Assembly: GCA_019915015.1 (NCBI GenBank)
Contig: JAHBBC010000019.1
Span: forward strand, 1,041,283-1,105,282
Source of the DNA: Auriscalpium vulgare
Taxonomy: Eukaryota; Basidiomycota; Agaricomycetes; Russulales; Auriscalpiaceae
Direction: 5' to 3'
DNA length: 64,000 bases
The position numbers and the translations under genes were made by a program. How positions within the stretch are numbered: the first letter of the stretch is position 1; each line of letters starts with the position of its first letter. Shown piece after piece: positions 34,401-45,131 of this stretch. The notes under the pieces were generated by a model, which was not told the DNA's origin, did not search any database, and saw only the letters and a program-made list of their open reading frames with translations.

Positions 34401-35738
34401 GCGTGGGATATTCGCGGGCTCTTTGAACCACGCCTATGTTAATGTTAGATATTGACCAAGAAGAATAGCACACTTGTGTCGCATACCTCAACAAACGAAG
34501 GCACGCAGTAGAGCATGCTGCTATGTGTCGCTAGCGCAGCCTCAAGGTAGTTCTCCGGCGTGGGCAGCACGGGCGGCGACGATGGCTTGAACACTGCGAG
34601 CACCACGCCCACGGAAACCTGCCGTGGTTCATGTTATTCCACCGCAGAACAAGACTGATAGCAATTCTCACGGCTCTGAAGATGTTGTCCAAACCCATAA
34701 CGTCTGCCAAACAGCTCTACGTCAGAAATAATTTAATCTTGAACGCGAGAAGGGGCTCACGGAACAGCGGCGCGGTGTGCATGCCGAGCACGGTGCCGCA
34801 GCAATTCACTTGGCCGTAGACTACGATGCCGATTAGAGGTGCTCCTGCGAACGTGAGATGTAGAAGACACACGTGGTCCTGACGACCACTGAAGAGCCGC
34901 GCGGTTGGTGAACGGGACGACCTTCGGGAAAGCGGTCGAACCTGGGAACTGTTAGCATACACACGAAAACCTCGTCGTCATCGACGTACCGGAAGAGTGC
35001 ATGAGTATCAGCACATCATCGAGCCCGAGCTTTTTGAACTCCAAGTCCTCCCCATCCGTCGCCGAGCCCGCGCCTCCGTCCTTGATGTCGTCGAAGAGCA
35101 CCATGGGCAGCACCTCTATCTGCAGGCCTTCCTCTGCAAGCATTTCGGCGGCCTCTGCGGCGAGACGCTGCATCGCGGGGTCGGGGGAGACGAGCAGCTG
35201 GAGTATATGCGCGCTCTTGATGAGGTGCGCAACGGCGGCGGCGGAGTTGCGGACGGAGATCGGGAAGGGGACAAGGCCGAGTCGCATCGTGCCGACGAGG
35301 GCAGAGAAGTAGCTTATGCTGTCTGCAAACGGGACGTCGTTTAACTCTGTGGGCAATTTTTGAGATGCTTGAAAAACGGGTCGTACCTACAGAGGCAAGA
35401 ATGCCAATCGTCGGGCCGTGTGTTGCAGGCGCGAGCCTCGCTTGCTCTAGATATCTATCCTCCAGACGCATATAGTGCCCGCGCACAATGCGCGCTGCGC
35501 GCCTGATCATGCGCCATGCCGCAGCATACGAGACGGTATGCGTCTCGGCGCCGTCAGCATACACGAACAGCGTGTGCTCCGCGCTGTGCCGGCCGTGGTA
35601 CTCAAACGCCTCCGGCACAGACACGCTGCCGTCGAGCGGGGGTGGGCTGAATGCCGCTGCGTATTCGGGCTGGAGATTCGGGTTGACATCGCGGGCGTGG
35701 AGGCGGAGGTCGTACATGGTGTGGGCAATCGTTCGCAT
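31440..35738 (-). CDS. NRPS-like A-T-R carboxylate reductase
   Basis: Activates a carboxylic acid as AMP ester, loads it on the carrier domain and releases it as aldehyde with NADPH. Starts near 35738 (MRTIAHTMYDLRL); 35717 is also possible. Adenylation: FEYHGRHSAEHTLFVYAD, then the phosphate-binding region MHSSG..STAFPKVVP, LYGGAPMNK and TETGC. A-domain end: AVMFGRGRFQNGVLVEP, then VEKMNAFAPAHSRLFKE. Carrier domain: LQFVRLVVARVL and NGCD spliced to SLQAISIGNALL, which restores the attachment Ser in GCDSLQA. Reductase: NADP site ILLTGTTGRLGCHLL (about 32,740), LDSYVFDQV, ILFTSSIGVF, catalytic YGESKWAAE (about 32,080), and C-terminal VERWVGYWRNTGLLAT. More than a dozen introns, all plausible, so the gene looks intact, about 1,050 residues. 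Three relics of its 3' end lie nearby. The substrate cannot be told from sequence. Confidence 0.85.
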
Positions 35739-36582
35739 TGATCTGTCCAAGCGCGAAAGAATATGTATATGCAAAGGCTGGAACCTTTCATTGTGGGGCA
35801 CCTCGTGAGTCATGGTAAGATAGGCTTGGTGTGGACTAGATCTGGGTTTGCCTTTCCCGTAAAGCACTGTAAAACTATCAGATGAACTGGAACAGAAGGG
35901 CCAAGTCAAACATACGTTTGGAAGCATGTTAGAGCTGGGAGACAGCGCAAATGGCCGATGGCCTTCCGCATAAACCATGTCGATGGTGAGTTCGAACAAT
36001 AAGACGTGTGAACGATCCCAGCACGAACAACTTGACTGTCCAGATGGGACTAGGCATCCGCATCAGGATATCGAGGCCTCAGGGAGCCTCAGGGAGACGC
36101 CCTGGTGGCGTCGAGACGACCCTACTTGCGATCCACCTGAAGCTTCGATAGACGAGGGCGAACCCGATAAATCCGGAGATGGGAGCAAGGAGACTCGAGT
36201 ACAGAGGGCCACGGTGATCTTTCGTCGCCAGGACTCGGAGTCTGATGGACGATGACCGCTGTCGACAACCATGAGGACGGACCAGATGGGATTCGAGTGA
36301 TTGGCCTAGCCGTATTCGCGGGTCAGTCACGCCCCTCGATGGTGTTGTGACCATTAATGTCTACGTACGGATGTAAGCCGTGTTCGGAGTACTAGATCGA
36401 ATCCTATATATGTCTAGAGTGCTTGAGGGCGCGGCGACTAAGTCGGAGTTTTCCCTTGTAATATTTTTTGCATCATGATTCATGATATGGAGTGACGTAC
36501 ATATCTTAGAAAATCAAATCCAAAAAGTCAAACCCTAGGATATGGCTTATGTCCCTCTTCCCTCCATTATATCCCACTCTAT
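35739..36582. other. Promoter region of the NRPS-like gene, up to the transposon
   Basis: No gene supported. The final 100 bp before the Harbinger element are AT-rich. Confidence 0.4.
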
Positions 36583-36738
36583 ATTAGGGGAGCTCAGAGT
36601 AGACCGTTTTCGTTTCCGTTTCGTTTTCAAACGCCTTTCGTTTTCGATTCGGCGCCCCGGCGTGATATTACATAATGTCACTCAATCTACGCCGCTGCGC
36701 GACACCGCCGCCATTGCTTTCGAGCTCTTCCACCAGCC

Positions 36739-38062
36739 ATGGCCCGTGCTACCTACCACGATGAGATTATCGACGCATACATCACATATATGGCTATCCA
36801 GATGGCACTCATGCCTCCATCTTCAGCCACAGCTATGATGGAGCAGCTCCAACGCGATAGCTCAATCCTTCACACCATCCTATCCTCCCGCTACATCAAC
36901 CCCCGTCCTCCCGTCGTTAAAGCCGGCAATCTCCAGCTTGCATGGGAGTATGCACAGGATCCTGCCCATCACCACCGCTTTATCAACATGCTCCGTGTCT
37001 CTCCCCACGTCTTCGACACTATCCTTGGCCTCATCGAGGGTCATCCCGTATTCCAGAACAACTCGAACACCCCGCAGGAGGATATCCGAACGCAATTAGC
37101 GGTGACCCTGTACCGTATGGGTCGCTATGGCAATGGCGCATCTCTCGAGGATATCAGCCGTGCAGCGGGCTGTTCAGAGGGCGCTGTGGAGCTATACACG
37201 GAGAGATGTCAGGAGGCGCTGATGTCCTTGCATGGGATGTTTGTACGGCCGCTAACAGAGGAGGAGAAAGAGGTCGAGAAAAGGTGGATTGATGAGCAGC
37301 TTGGTTTCACGGGATCCACCTGGAGGGAGGGATGGGTGATGTACGACGGGACAATTGTTGTCCTGTACAGTCGCCCCGGCCTCGACGGTGACGCGTACTA
37401 CACAAGGAAGTGCAACTATGGGTTCAACGTCCAGGTATGCTGGATATCTTCTAATAGCTCCTGACTGACATATCTGTACACAGATTGGCAATACACCGTC
37501 GAATCTACGAATCGTTGACTATTCGCTTGGCATGACCGGTTCTGCTCATGATGCATCTGCATTTGAGCATACTGCAGCTGTCAAGCATACCGACTGGTTC
37601 TTCAGAGGTGACGAGTTTGCATGGGGTGACTCTGCGTACCCTGTCAGCTCGCGGACCATCCCAGTTCACAAGAAACCAGCGTCGTTAGACCGCTCAAATG
37701 CCTTATTCGACAAACACGTAGCTCGCCTACGCGTTCGCTCTGAACACACCATGGGTGCACTCAAGGGCCGATGGCAATCCCTTCGTGGCTTACGGCTCAA
37801 TATCCGTTACAATCGGGACCATATACGAGCGTGTCGGTGGATTTCATGTTGCATCATCTTGCACAACGCAGTGCTCGACATCGAAGGATGGGCGAGTGGG
37901 ACAAGCTTTGCGACTTGGCACTCACGTGCTCAGGAAGAGGACGATAGGGGGGAGCCAGATGATCCTATAGATGATGATATCACAGAGGATGATGATTGCG
38001 AGGCTAGGAGACGTGGCCTTGTGGCAGAAATAGTAGCCGCTCAACGAGCAGGACTTGTATAA
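36739..38062 (+). CDS. Harbinger DDE transposase, copy 1
   Basis: Cuts and pastes the element at the 68-bp inverted repeats. Two exons, 36739-37434 and 37484-38062, give 424 residues. The N-terminal half holds helix-turn-helix-like RTQLAVTLYRMGRYG and SLEDISRAAGCSEGAV. The DDE_4 nuclease core follows: first Asp in VMYDGTIVVL, YGFNVQ at the splice, GSAHDASAF, second Asp in WGDSAYP, and Glu in RSEHTMGALKGRW. The C-terminus is acidic (DDPIDDDITEDDD). All catalytic residues and both splice sites are present, so this copy is predicted to be active. It converges with the Myb-like gene, leaving about 115 bp between stops. Confidence 0.92.
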
Positions 38063-38177
38063 ATGAACAAGATTAAATCTGAGATTGTAAAGAGTAAGAG
38101 AGATATAATCAGAAAGAAGAAAGGACTGTGTAGCATTAAATGAGAGGCTGCAGTTAGAAAGGACAAAAGCAAAATGA

Positions 38178-39774
38178 TCAGACTAAGCCTCGCTCCAACT
38201 CGTCTGGAACCACAGATGATCCTCGTCCAAGATCTCTGTCCAACTGGCTCTCATCCCAGGGAGGACTATTTTCTCTCTGGCTTGTCATCTCGCTCTCGGG
38301 CTCATCATCCGGAGGTGTCGATGCGCGCGGCAGAGATGAAGGCGTCGATGCAGCGGTTGACATAGAGCCCGTGCGTGAGATGGAACGAGCGGGCGTAGCG
38401 GCGGCGACAACCAGAGGAGGATTCTGAAGGCGCGATATATTTTCACGGAGATCTTGAAGCTGCAGCTGAAGGTCATCGTCAAGTGCTTCCGACTTGCGGC
38501 GATACTCATCGTTCGTCCACAAGCCAATCTGCAGCTCACGAAAGAGGCGGTCGTGGCGATCGCGAGCGTCTTGGCGAAGACTATTCATGTCATCGCGCAG
38601 CCTGTCGACAGCTTTGCGGATGTTCTCTTCCTTTGACACCGCAAAGCTACGCCTGCCACATGAATTAGTCCACGTGCATTACCAACAACTAGTATTACTT
38701 ACTCGATGGACTCCTTCAGTATGTCTTGAATGCCGGTGCGTGACGTGGGCTTGAAGCGACCCTTCAAGCTCTCCAGCTTCTCTTCCGACAGGTGTGCGGG
38801 AGTCTTCTTCGCACTTGCTTGCGACGAGGGCGGCACGCGGTTCTCTTTGGGAGTGTGTGGCGTCTGCGGTGGCGATCCCGGGCCGGGTGCGGTCGCAGAA
38901 GAGTCTTGCGCGAGAGGCGCCGGGCCATCGTGAACGCGTAGGACGGGGTCTATGTCCTCTTCGCGCGGTTGCCGCACAGGTGGCGCGTCGTCGGGAGGCT
39001 GATAGTGCACTGTGCGGTGACCGTCCGGACCAACCCCAGTCGTGATGATGATCGGGTTTTCATTTGGGCGGGTGGCAAGGATCGCGTGAATTCGGGGGAA
39101 GACAGCGAACTCGGCCTCGATCTCCTCTGCACAGGATGTGTTAGCCTCCAGCGTGCTCATCGGAGATCACAAAATGAACTTACGCCAGATATTCTTGTGG
39201 CGTGCATCGGTATCCTCGGATGGGCCATCTGGCCCTATGTAGCAGACCAAATACTCATCTGGACCATCGTCGGCATCACCTGTGTCGACGATGGCCTCAT
39301 TCCCAGTGAGGACACCTCCACCCGTGCACTTAATGCGCCGAACCTTGGAGTGATAGGTGATGCGTAGCCTACACAAGCCTGTGAGCACGTATGAGGCATC
39401 CAATAAGGGTATGGACATACTGATTTATTTTCCCGAGCACCTTTGCTCCCAGACTGACGAAATCCGAGTCCGGAGCATCCTTCCAGAGGATGCGAGCAAG
39501 CCGCTGACCCGCTGCGACCTTACTTTCTCCGCTTTTCTTCTGGAAAGATGTCAGTAACAAAGCCCAGATGATGCGTGGGCCACCTGCATACCTCACCACG
39601 CTTGTTACCAAACATAACCTTGCGATTTTGCGGCTGTTCGAGCTCCGTGATGAGCTGCAGGAGCAGCTCATTTGGCTTCTTATTTGTGCCCCAGCTGATG
39701 TTCTCCTCACGGGATTTCTTGCCCGGAGCTGTCTCAGGCTGGTCGGAGTCCGAGCGGCCGCGTTTCCGGGGCAT
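38178..39774 (-). CDS. Harbinger Myb/SANT-like DNA-binding protein, copy 1
   Basis: Accessory protein that in this superfamily helps bring transposase to the nucleus and the element ends. Start at 39774 (MPRKRGRSDSDQPE) is followed by a basic nuclear-type stretch and a Myb/trihelix-like fold: ISWGTNKKPNELLLQLI, then ARILWKDAPDSDF and KVLGKINQLRITYHSK (last join through an intron). Exon after IW continues QEIEAEFAVFPRIHAILA, then a Pro/Ser-rich linker. The last exon opens RSFAVSKEENIRKAVDRL and forms a coiled coil (LRDDMNSLRQDARDRHDRL, DDDLQLQLQDLRENISRL). Four introns. Ends LERGLV. Sequence appears identical to the copy in the other arm. Confidence 0.85.
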
Positions 39775-39973
39775 TAAGAGAGTAGGAGAGTGTAGATTAA
39801 GGAGGTATCGCGAGGGAATGAGTGTGTGAGACACGAAGACGCCGCACAACGCGAGCGTCACCTAAAGTCACACGATTGTCACACATCGGGTCACTTATGC
39901 CGCGGGCCGAATCGAAAACGAAAGGCGTTTGAAAACGAAACGGAAACGAAAACGGTCTACTCTGAGCTCCCCT

Positions 39974-40059
39974 ATTGGTTTCTGATGACGCGCCTTGTAT
40001 GGGGGGCGCCAGTGGACAAAAATTCCCGCTACCAATAGTAGTGGGTCTTACAGTGCAAT
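39974..40059 (-). other. 86-bp spacer: inverted piece of NRPS-like relic 2
   Basis: Read on the minus strand, it ends CGTCATCAGAAACCAAT, and the sequence right of the palindrome starts AATATGAG. Joined, they match the intact reductase (CGTCATCAGAAACTATGAG). The spacer is therefore in the wrong orientation relative to its right flank. It includes the inner target duplications ATT and AAT. Confidence 0.75.
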
Positions 40060-40258
40060 AGGGGAGCTCAGAGTAGACCGTTTTCGTTTCCGTTTCGTTT
40101 TCAAACGCCTTTCGTTTTCGATTCGGCCCGCGGCATAAGTGACCCGATGTGTGACAATCGTGTGACTTTAGGTGACGCTCGCGTTGTGCGGCGTCTTCGT
40201 GTCTCACACACTCATTCCCTCGCGATACCTCCTTAATCTACACTCTCCTACTCTCTTA

Positions 40259-41855
40259 ATGCCCCGGAAACGCGGCCGCTCGGACTCCGACCAGCCTGAG
40301 ACAGCTCCGGGCAAGAAATCCCGTGAGGAGAACATCAGCTGGGGCACAAATAAGAAGCCAAATGAGCTGCTCCTGCAGCTCATCACGGAGCTCGAACAGC
40401 CGCAAAATCGCAAGGTTATGTTTGGTAACAAGCGTGGTGAGGTATGCAGGTGGCCCACGCATCATCTGGGCTTTGTTACTGACATCTTTCCAGAAGAAAA
40501 GCGGAGAAAGTAAGGTCGCAGCGGGTCAGCGGCTTGCTCGCATCCTCTGGAAGGATGCTCCGGACTCGGATTTCGTCAGTCTGGGAGCAAAGGTGCTCGG
40601 GAAAATAAATCAGTATGTCCATACCCTTATTGGATGCCTCATACGTGCTCACAGGCTTGTGTAGGCTACGCATCACCTATCACTCCAAGGTTCGGCGCAT
40701 TAAGTGCACGGGTGGAGGTGTCCTCACTGGGAATGAGGCCATCGTCGACACAGGTGATGCCGACGATGGTCCAGATGAGTATTTGGTCTGCTACATAGGG
40801 CCAGATGGCCCATCCGAGGATACCGATGCACGCCACAAGAATATCTGGCGTAAGTTCATTTTGTGATCTCCGATGAGCACGCTGGAGGCTAACACATCCT
40901 GTGCAGAGGAGATCGAGGCCGAGTTCGCTGTCTTCCCCCGAATTCACGCGATCCTTGCCACCCGCCCAAATGAAAACCCGATCATCATCACGACTGGGGT
41001 TGGTCCGGACGGTCACCGCACAGTGCACTATCAGCCTCCCGACGACGCGCCACCTGTGCGGCAACCGCGCGAAGAGGACATAGACCCCGTCCTACGCGTT
41101 CACGATGGCCCGGCGCCTCTCGCGCAAGACTCTTCTGCGACCGCACCCGGCCCGGGATCGCCACCGCAGACGCCACACACTCCCAAAGAGAACCGCGTGC
41201 CGCCCTCGTCGCAAGCAAGTGCGAAGAAGACTCCCGCACACCTGTCGGAAGAGAAGCTGGAGAGCTTGAAGGGTCGCTTCAAGCCCACGTCACGCACCGG
41301 CATTCAAGACATACTGAAGGAGTCCATCGAGTAAGTAATACTAGTTGTTGGTAATGCACGTGGACTAATTCATGTGGCAGGCGTAGCTTTGCGGTGTCAA
41401 AGGAAGAGAACATCCGCAAAGCTGTCGACAGGCTGCGCGATGACATGAATAGTCTTCGCCAAGACGCTCGCGATCGCCACGACCGCCTCTTTCGTGAGCT
41501 GCAGATTGGCTTGTGGACGAACGATGAGTATCGCCGCAAGTCGGAAGCACTTGACGATGACCTTCAGCTGCAGCTTCAAGATCTCCGTGAAAATATATCG
41601 CGCCTTCAGAATCCTCCTCTGGTTGTCGCCGCCGCTACGCCCGCTCGTTCCATCTCACGCACGGGCTCTATGTCAACCGCTGCATCGACGCCTTCATCTC
41701 TGCCGCGCGCATCGACACCTCCGGATGATGAGCCCGAGAGCGAGATGACAAGCCAGAGAGAAAATAGTCCTCCCTGGGATGAGAGCCAGTTGGACAGAGA
41801 TCTTGGACGAGGATCATCTGTGGTTCCAGACGAGTTGGAGCGAGGCTTAGTCTGA
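40259..41855 (+). CDS. Harbinger Myb/SANT-like DNA-binding protein, copy 2
   Basis: Same protein and exon plan as copy 1, reading MPRKRGRSD.. to LERGLV. Intron borders on this strand: after GNKRGE (GTATGC..CCAG) to KKSGESK, after KIN (GTATGT..GTGTAG) to QLRITYHS, after IW (GTAAGT..GCAG) to QEIEAEF, and after SIE to RSFAVSKE. No difference from copy 1 was found in the translated pieces. Confidence 0.85.
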
Positions 41856-41970
41856 TCATTTTGCTTTTGTCCTTTCTAACTGCAGCCTCTCATTTAATGC
41901 TACACAGTCCTTTCTTCTTTCTGATTATATCTCTCTTACTCTTTACAATCTCAGATTTAATCTTGTTCAT

Positions 41971-43292
41971 TTATACAAGTCCTGCTCGTTGAGCGGCTAC
42001 TATTTCTGCCACAAGGCCACGTCTCCTAGCCTCGCAATCATCATCCTCTGTGATATCATCATCTATAGGATCATCTGGCTCCCCCCTATCGTCCTCTTCC
42101 TGAGCACGTGAGTGCCAAGTCGCAAAGCTTGTCCCACTCGCCCATCCTTCGATGTCGAGCACTGCGTTGTGCAAGATGATGCAACATGAAATCCACCGAC
42201 ACGCTCGTATATGGTCCCGATTGTAACGGATATTGAGCCGTAAGCCACGAAGGGATTGCCATCGGCCCTTGAGTGCACCCATGGTGTGTTCAGAGCGAAC
42301 GCGTAGGCGAGCTACGTGTTTGTCGAATAAGGCATTTGAGCGGTCTAACGACGCTGGTTTCTTGTGAACTGGGATGGTCCGCGAGCTGACAGGGTACGCA
42401 GAGTCACCCCATGCAAACTCGTCACCTCTGAAGAACCAGTCGGTATGCTTGACAGCTGCAGTATGCTCAAATGCAGATGCATCATGAGCAGAACCGGTCA
42501 TGCCAAGCGAATAGTCAACGATTCGTAGATTCGACGGTGTATTGCCAATCTGTGTACAGATATGTCAGTCAGGAGCTATTAGAAGATATCCAGCATACCT
42601 GGACGTTGAACCCATAGTTGCACTTCCTTGTGTAGTACGCGTCACCGTCGAGGCCGGGGCGACTGTACAGGACAACAATTGTCCCGTCGTACATCACCCA
42701 TCCCTCCCTCCAGGTGGATCCCGTGAAACCAAGCTGCTCATCAATCCACCTTTTCTCGACCTCTTTCTCCTCCTCTGTTAGCGGCCGTACAAACATCCCA
42801 TGCAAGGACATCAGCGCCTCCTGACATCTCTCCGTGTATAGCTCCACAGCGCCCTCTGAACAGCCCGCTGCACGGCTGATATCCTCGAGAGATGCGCCAT
42901 TGCCATAGCGACCCATACGGTACAGGGTCACCGCTAATTGCGTTCGGATATCCTCCTGCGGGTGTTCGAGTTGTTCTGGAATACGGGATGACCCTCGATG
43001 AGGCCAAGGATAGTGTCGAAGACGTGGGGAGAGACACGGAGCATGTTGATAAAGCGGTGGTGATGGGCAGGATCCTGTGCATACTCCCATGCAAGCTGGA
43101 GATTGCCGGCTTTAACGACGGGAGGACGGGGTTGATGTAGCGGGAGGATAGGATGGTGTGAAGGATTGAGCTATCGCGTTGGAGCTGCTCCATCATAGCT
43201 GTGGCTGAAGATGGAGGCATGAGTGCCATCTGGATAGCCATATATGTGATGTATGCGTCGATAATCTCATCGTGGTAGGTAGCACGGGCCAT
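41971..43292 (-). pseudogene. Harbinger DDE transposase, copy 2, two frameshifts
   Basis: Same gene as copy 1, but one C is lost from each of two runs. C5 becomes C4 (run at 43,128-43,131, after SSRYINP) and C4 becomes C3 (run at 42,960-42,962, at NSNTPQ). The first shift breaks the frame after about 55 residues; the second does not restore it. The catalytic region downstream is intact. Either a true decay event after duplication or two homopolymer errors in the assembly. Confidence 0.85.
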
Positions 43293-43445
43293 GGCTGGTG
43301 GAAGAGCTCGAAAGCAATGGCGGCGGTGTCGCGCAGCGGCGTAGATTGAGTGACATTATGTAATATCACGCCGGGGCGCCGAATCGAAAACGAAAGGCGT
43401 TTGAAAACGAAACGGAAACGAAAACGGTCTACTCTGAGCTCCCCT

Positions 43446-45131
43446 AATATGAGCATATACTTATTCAACGCCAACTAACAAGGCACGTTGGCAAACCTCG
43501 TGCCCCCGTCTTCCTGCGATGAACACAACGTGCTCCAGTTCGTGCGCATGGTTGTCGCGCGTGGAATGACTCGGAAGGTCAACGTCTGGAAACCATGTGG
43601 ATCTCTAAATCTGGGAGTCCAGGCAGCTATTCCCAAAGAATGCGTTCACTCAAGCCGTCCGCGTCTGGCCGCCTCCTTCAAACTGCACGCGCTTCGTAGC
43701 AGCACAGACTAGCACTTTATCGGCATCCCCACATATTTCGATGACGCCGACCTGACCAGCACCCACAGTTATCCGACTACGTCGCCCAAGACTGCCCCTT
43801 CCAGAGCAACATCGACCTGCCGCGACAAGGCCGACGAGCGTGGCGCAGACTGGACGGTACGGTCTACGGCGTCCCCGTTGCTGTGGGCGAACACCACGCC
43901 CGCCGGTGAGGCGATACTGCTGACCGGCACAACCAGCCGTCTCGGGGGCCACCTGCTCGCGCAAGTGCAGACGTGGGTAGGTGCGCGGGTACGTGCTCTA
44001 CAGGGCGGCGCAGGTGCTGTCGTGCAATCGCCAGCAGCCGGCTTTCAATGGGGGCTGTATGCCGCGCGCAGTAGGGCATGTACGCGGTCATGTTCCTGGA
44101 GGGCGATCTGTCGACGGAAGGTTTGAAACTGGACTTGTATGTGTTCGGCCAGGTAGGGAGTGTTCACTTGCGTGCTGTGCTCGCACTGCAGACAGCCGAG
44201 TTTGACAGCTCCAAACGACTGTGACGAATACGACGGTAAGCGAAAGTCTTCGGGAGCGCGTAGAAAGCATACTCACAAACCTTTGCGCCCTGGCGAGTCG
44301 ACTTCAACCTCCACTACCGTCCTCCGAGCCTCCCGTCGCGGTCGTGCGCAAATTGGTCAACCCCTCGGGTTCCCGCGAGCCCAGCCACCGTGCATCCTCT
44401 TCACCAGCTCCGTCCGCGCCTTCATGAGTACGTCCCCAACCCATTGCCCTTCTATTCTCGGCGCTCCAAACCGAGATAACAGCTCGTGCATCTCCATCGC
44501 ACGAATGCAGAAATTTCTGGAGGTACGGCGTACGGCGCGAGCAATGGGACGCGGGGACGGTGCTGCTGTGTACGATGCGCCGCGATTGGCGACAGGGTGC
44601 GCGCAAGTATCGTGCGCCTGTCCGGTGACCGCATCGCGGGGGGATGAAACGAATTGGAGTGATACTGCGCAGCTCGAAGCTCATGGTGTGCGTGCCCGTG
44701 GCGGAAGAGGTGCGTCGCTTCGCTTGCTCGTTGTAAGGTCGACGATCTTGCTCTAGATGACCTCGTGGGTCCCTGTTGCCGCGTCCGCGCTCCTGGACAT
44801 GCTTGGCAGCGCCAATCCCGCGTGCACCCGCAGGCCGTTCCGCGGACCGTCGTCGTCGACGCCGCGTCCGAATTCCTCTGCGCGCCAGCTGTCTCCTACG
44901 CCGACTGGACGAGGAAGCTGAGTAGCGCGTGCCGAACGTCGACGGTGAACGCGGGCGCGCTCAAAATCAGCCCCGTCTCCAAGCCGTCGAGGTCTTCGCA
45001 GGGATGCGCGCGTCGAGTGTTCTGAGCACAGGATGGGGTCGAGCAGTCTGGGAGATGCGGCGATATTGGGAAAGGAGGCTGGCGAGCGGTGGAAGGGGTA
45101 TTGGCTGAGCACGGGGTTGCTTGCTATGTAA
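43446..45131 (+). pseudogene. Relic 2: carrier and reductase domains of NRPS-like gene, decayed
   Basis: Begins immediately right of the palindrome with LVPPSSCDEHNVLQFVRMVVAR, equivalent to LVPPSSWDKRTTLQFVRLVVAR of the intact copy. The reductase NADP site survives as LLTGTTSRLGGHLLAQ (about 43,918), and later VVDAASEFLCAPAVSYADW, AGALKISPVSK, LGDAAILGKEAGERWKGYW and STGLLAM with stop at 45,131. Frames shift repeatedly between these blocks and the carrier Ser region is lost, so this is not translatable. The adenylation part is missing to the left of the transposons, apart from the inverted 86-bp spacer. Confidence 0.85.

Larger units (their letters stand above)
36586..39973 (+). mobile_element. 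PIF/Harbinger transposon, copy 1 (intact)
   Basis: Complete element with 68-bp terminal inverted repeats (36,586-36,653 and 39,906-39,973) that begin AGGGGAGCTCAGAGTAGACC, flanked by the 3-bp duplication ATT (36,583-36,585 and 39,974-39,976). It carries a DDE transposase on the plus strand and a Myb-like DNA-binding gene on the minus strand, the standard two-gene plan of the superfamily. Confidence 0.92.
36586..43445. repeat. 6.86-kb near-perfect palindrome built from two inverted transposons
   Basis: Arms 36,586-39,973 (3,388 bp) and 40,060-43,445 (3,386 bp) are reverse complements with an 86-bp spacer. The 2-bp length difference is fully explained by two one-base deletions in C runs of the right arm. 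Confidence 0.95.
40060..43445 (-). mobile_element. PIF/Harbinger transposon, copy 2 (inverted, transposase broken)
   Basis: Same element in opposite orientation with terminal repeats at 40,060-40,127 and 43,378-43,445 and a 3-bp duplication AAT (40,057-40,059 and 43,446-43,448). It sits inside relic 2 of the NRPS-like reductase. Confidence 0.92.

Noticed and set aside
39797..40207. 136-codon frame spanning the palindrome centre
   Set aside because: It reads through both transposon ends and the spacer, so it is a by-product of the inverted arrangement.
36583..43448. TTA/TAA as the target duplication of one large composite element
   Set aside because: Starting the terminal repeat at AGGGG gives perfect separate duplications, ATT for copy 1 and AAT for copy 2, which fits better.
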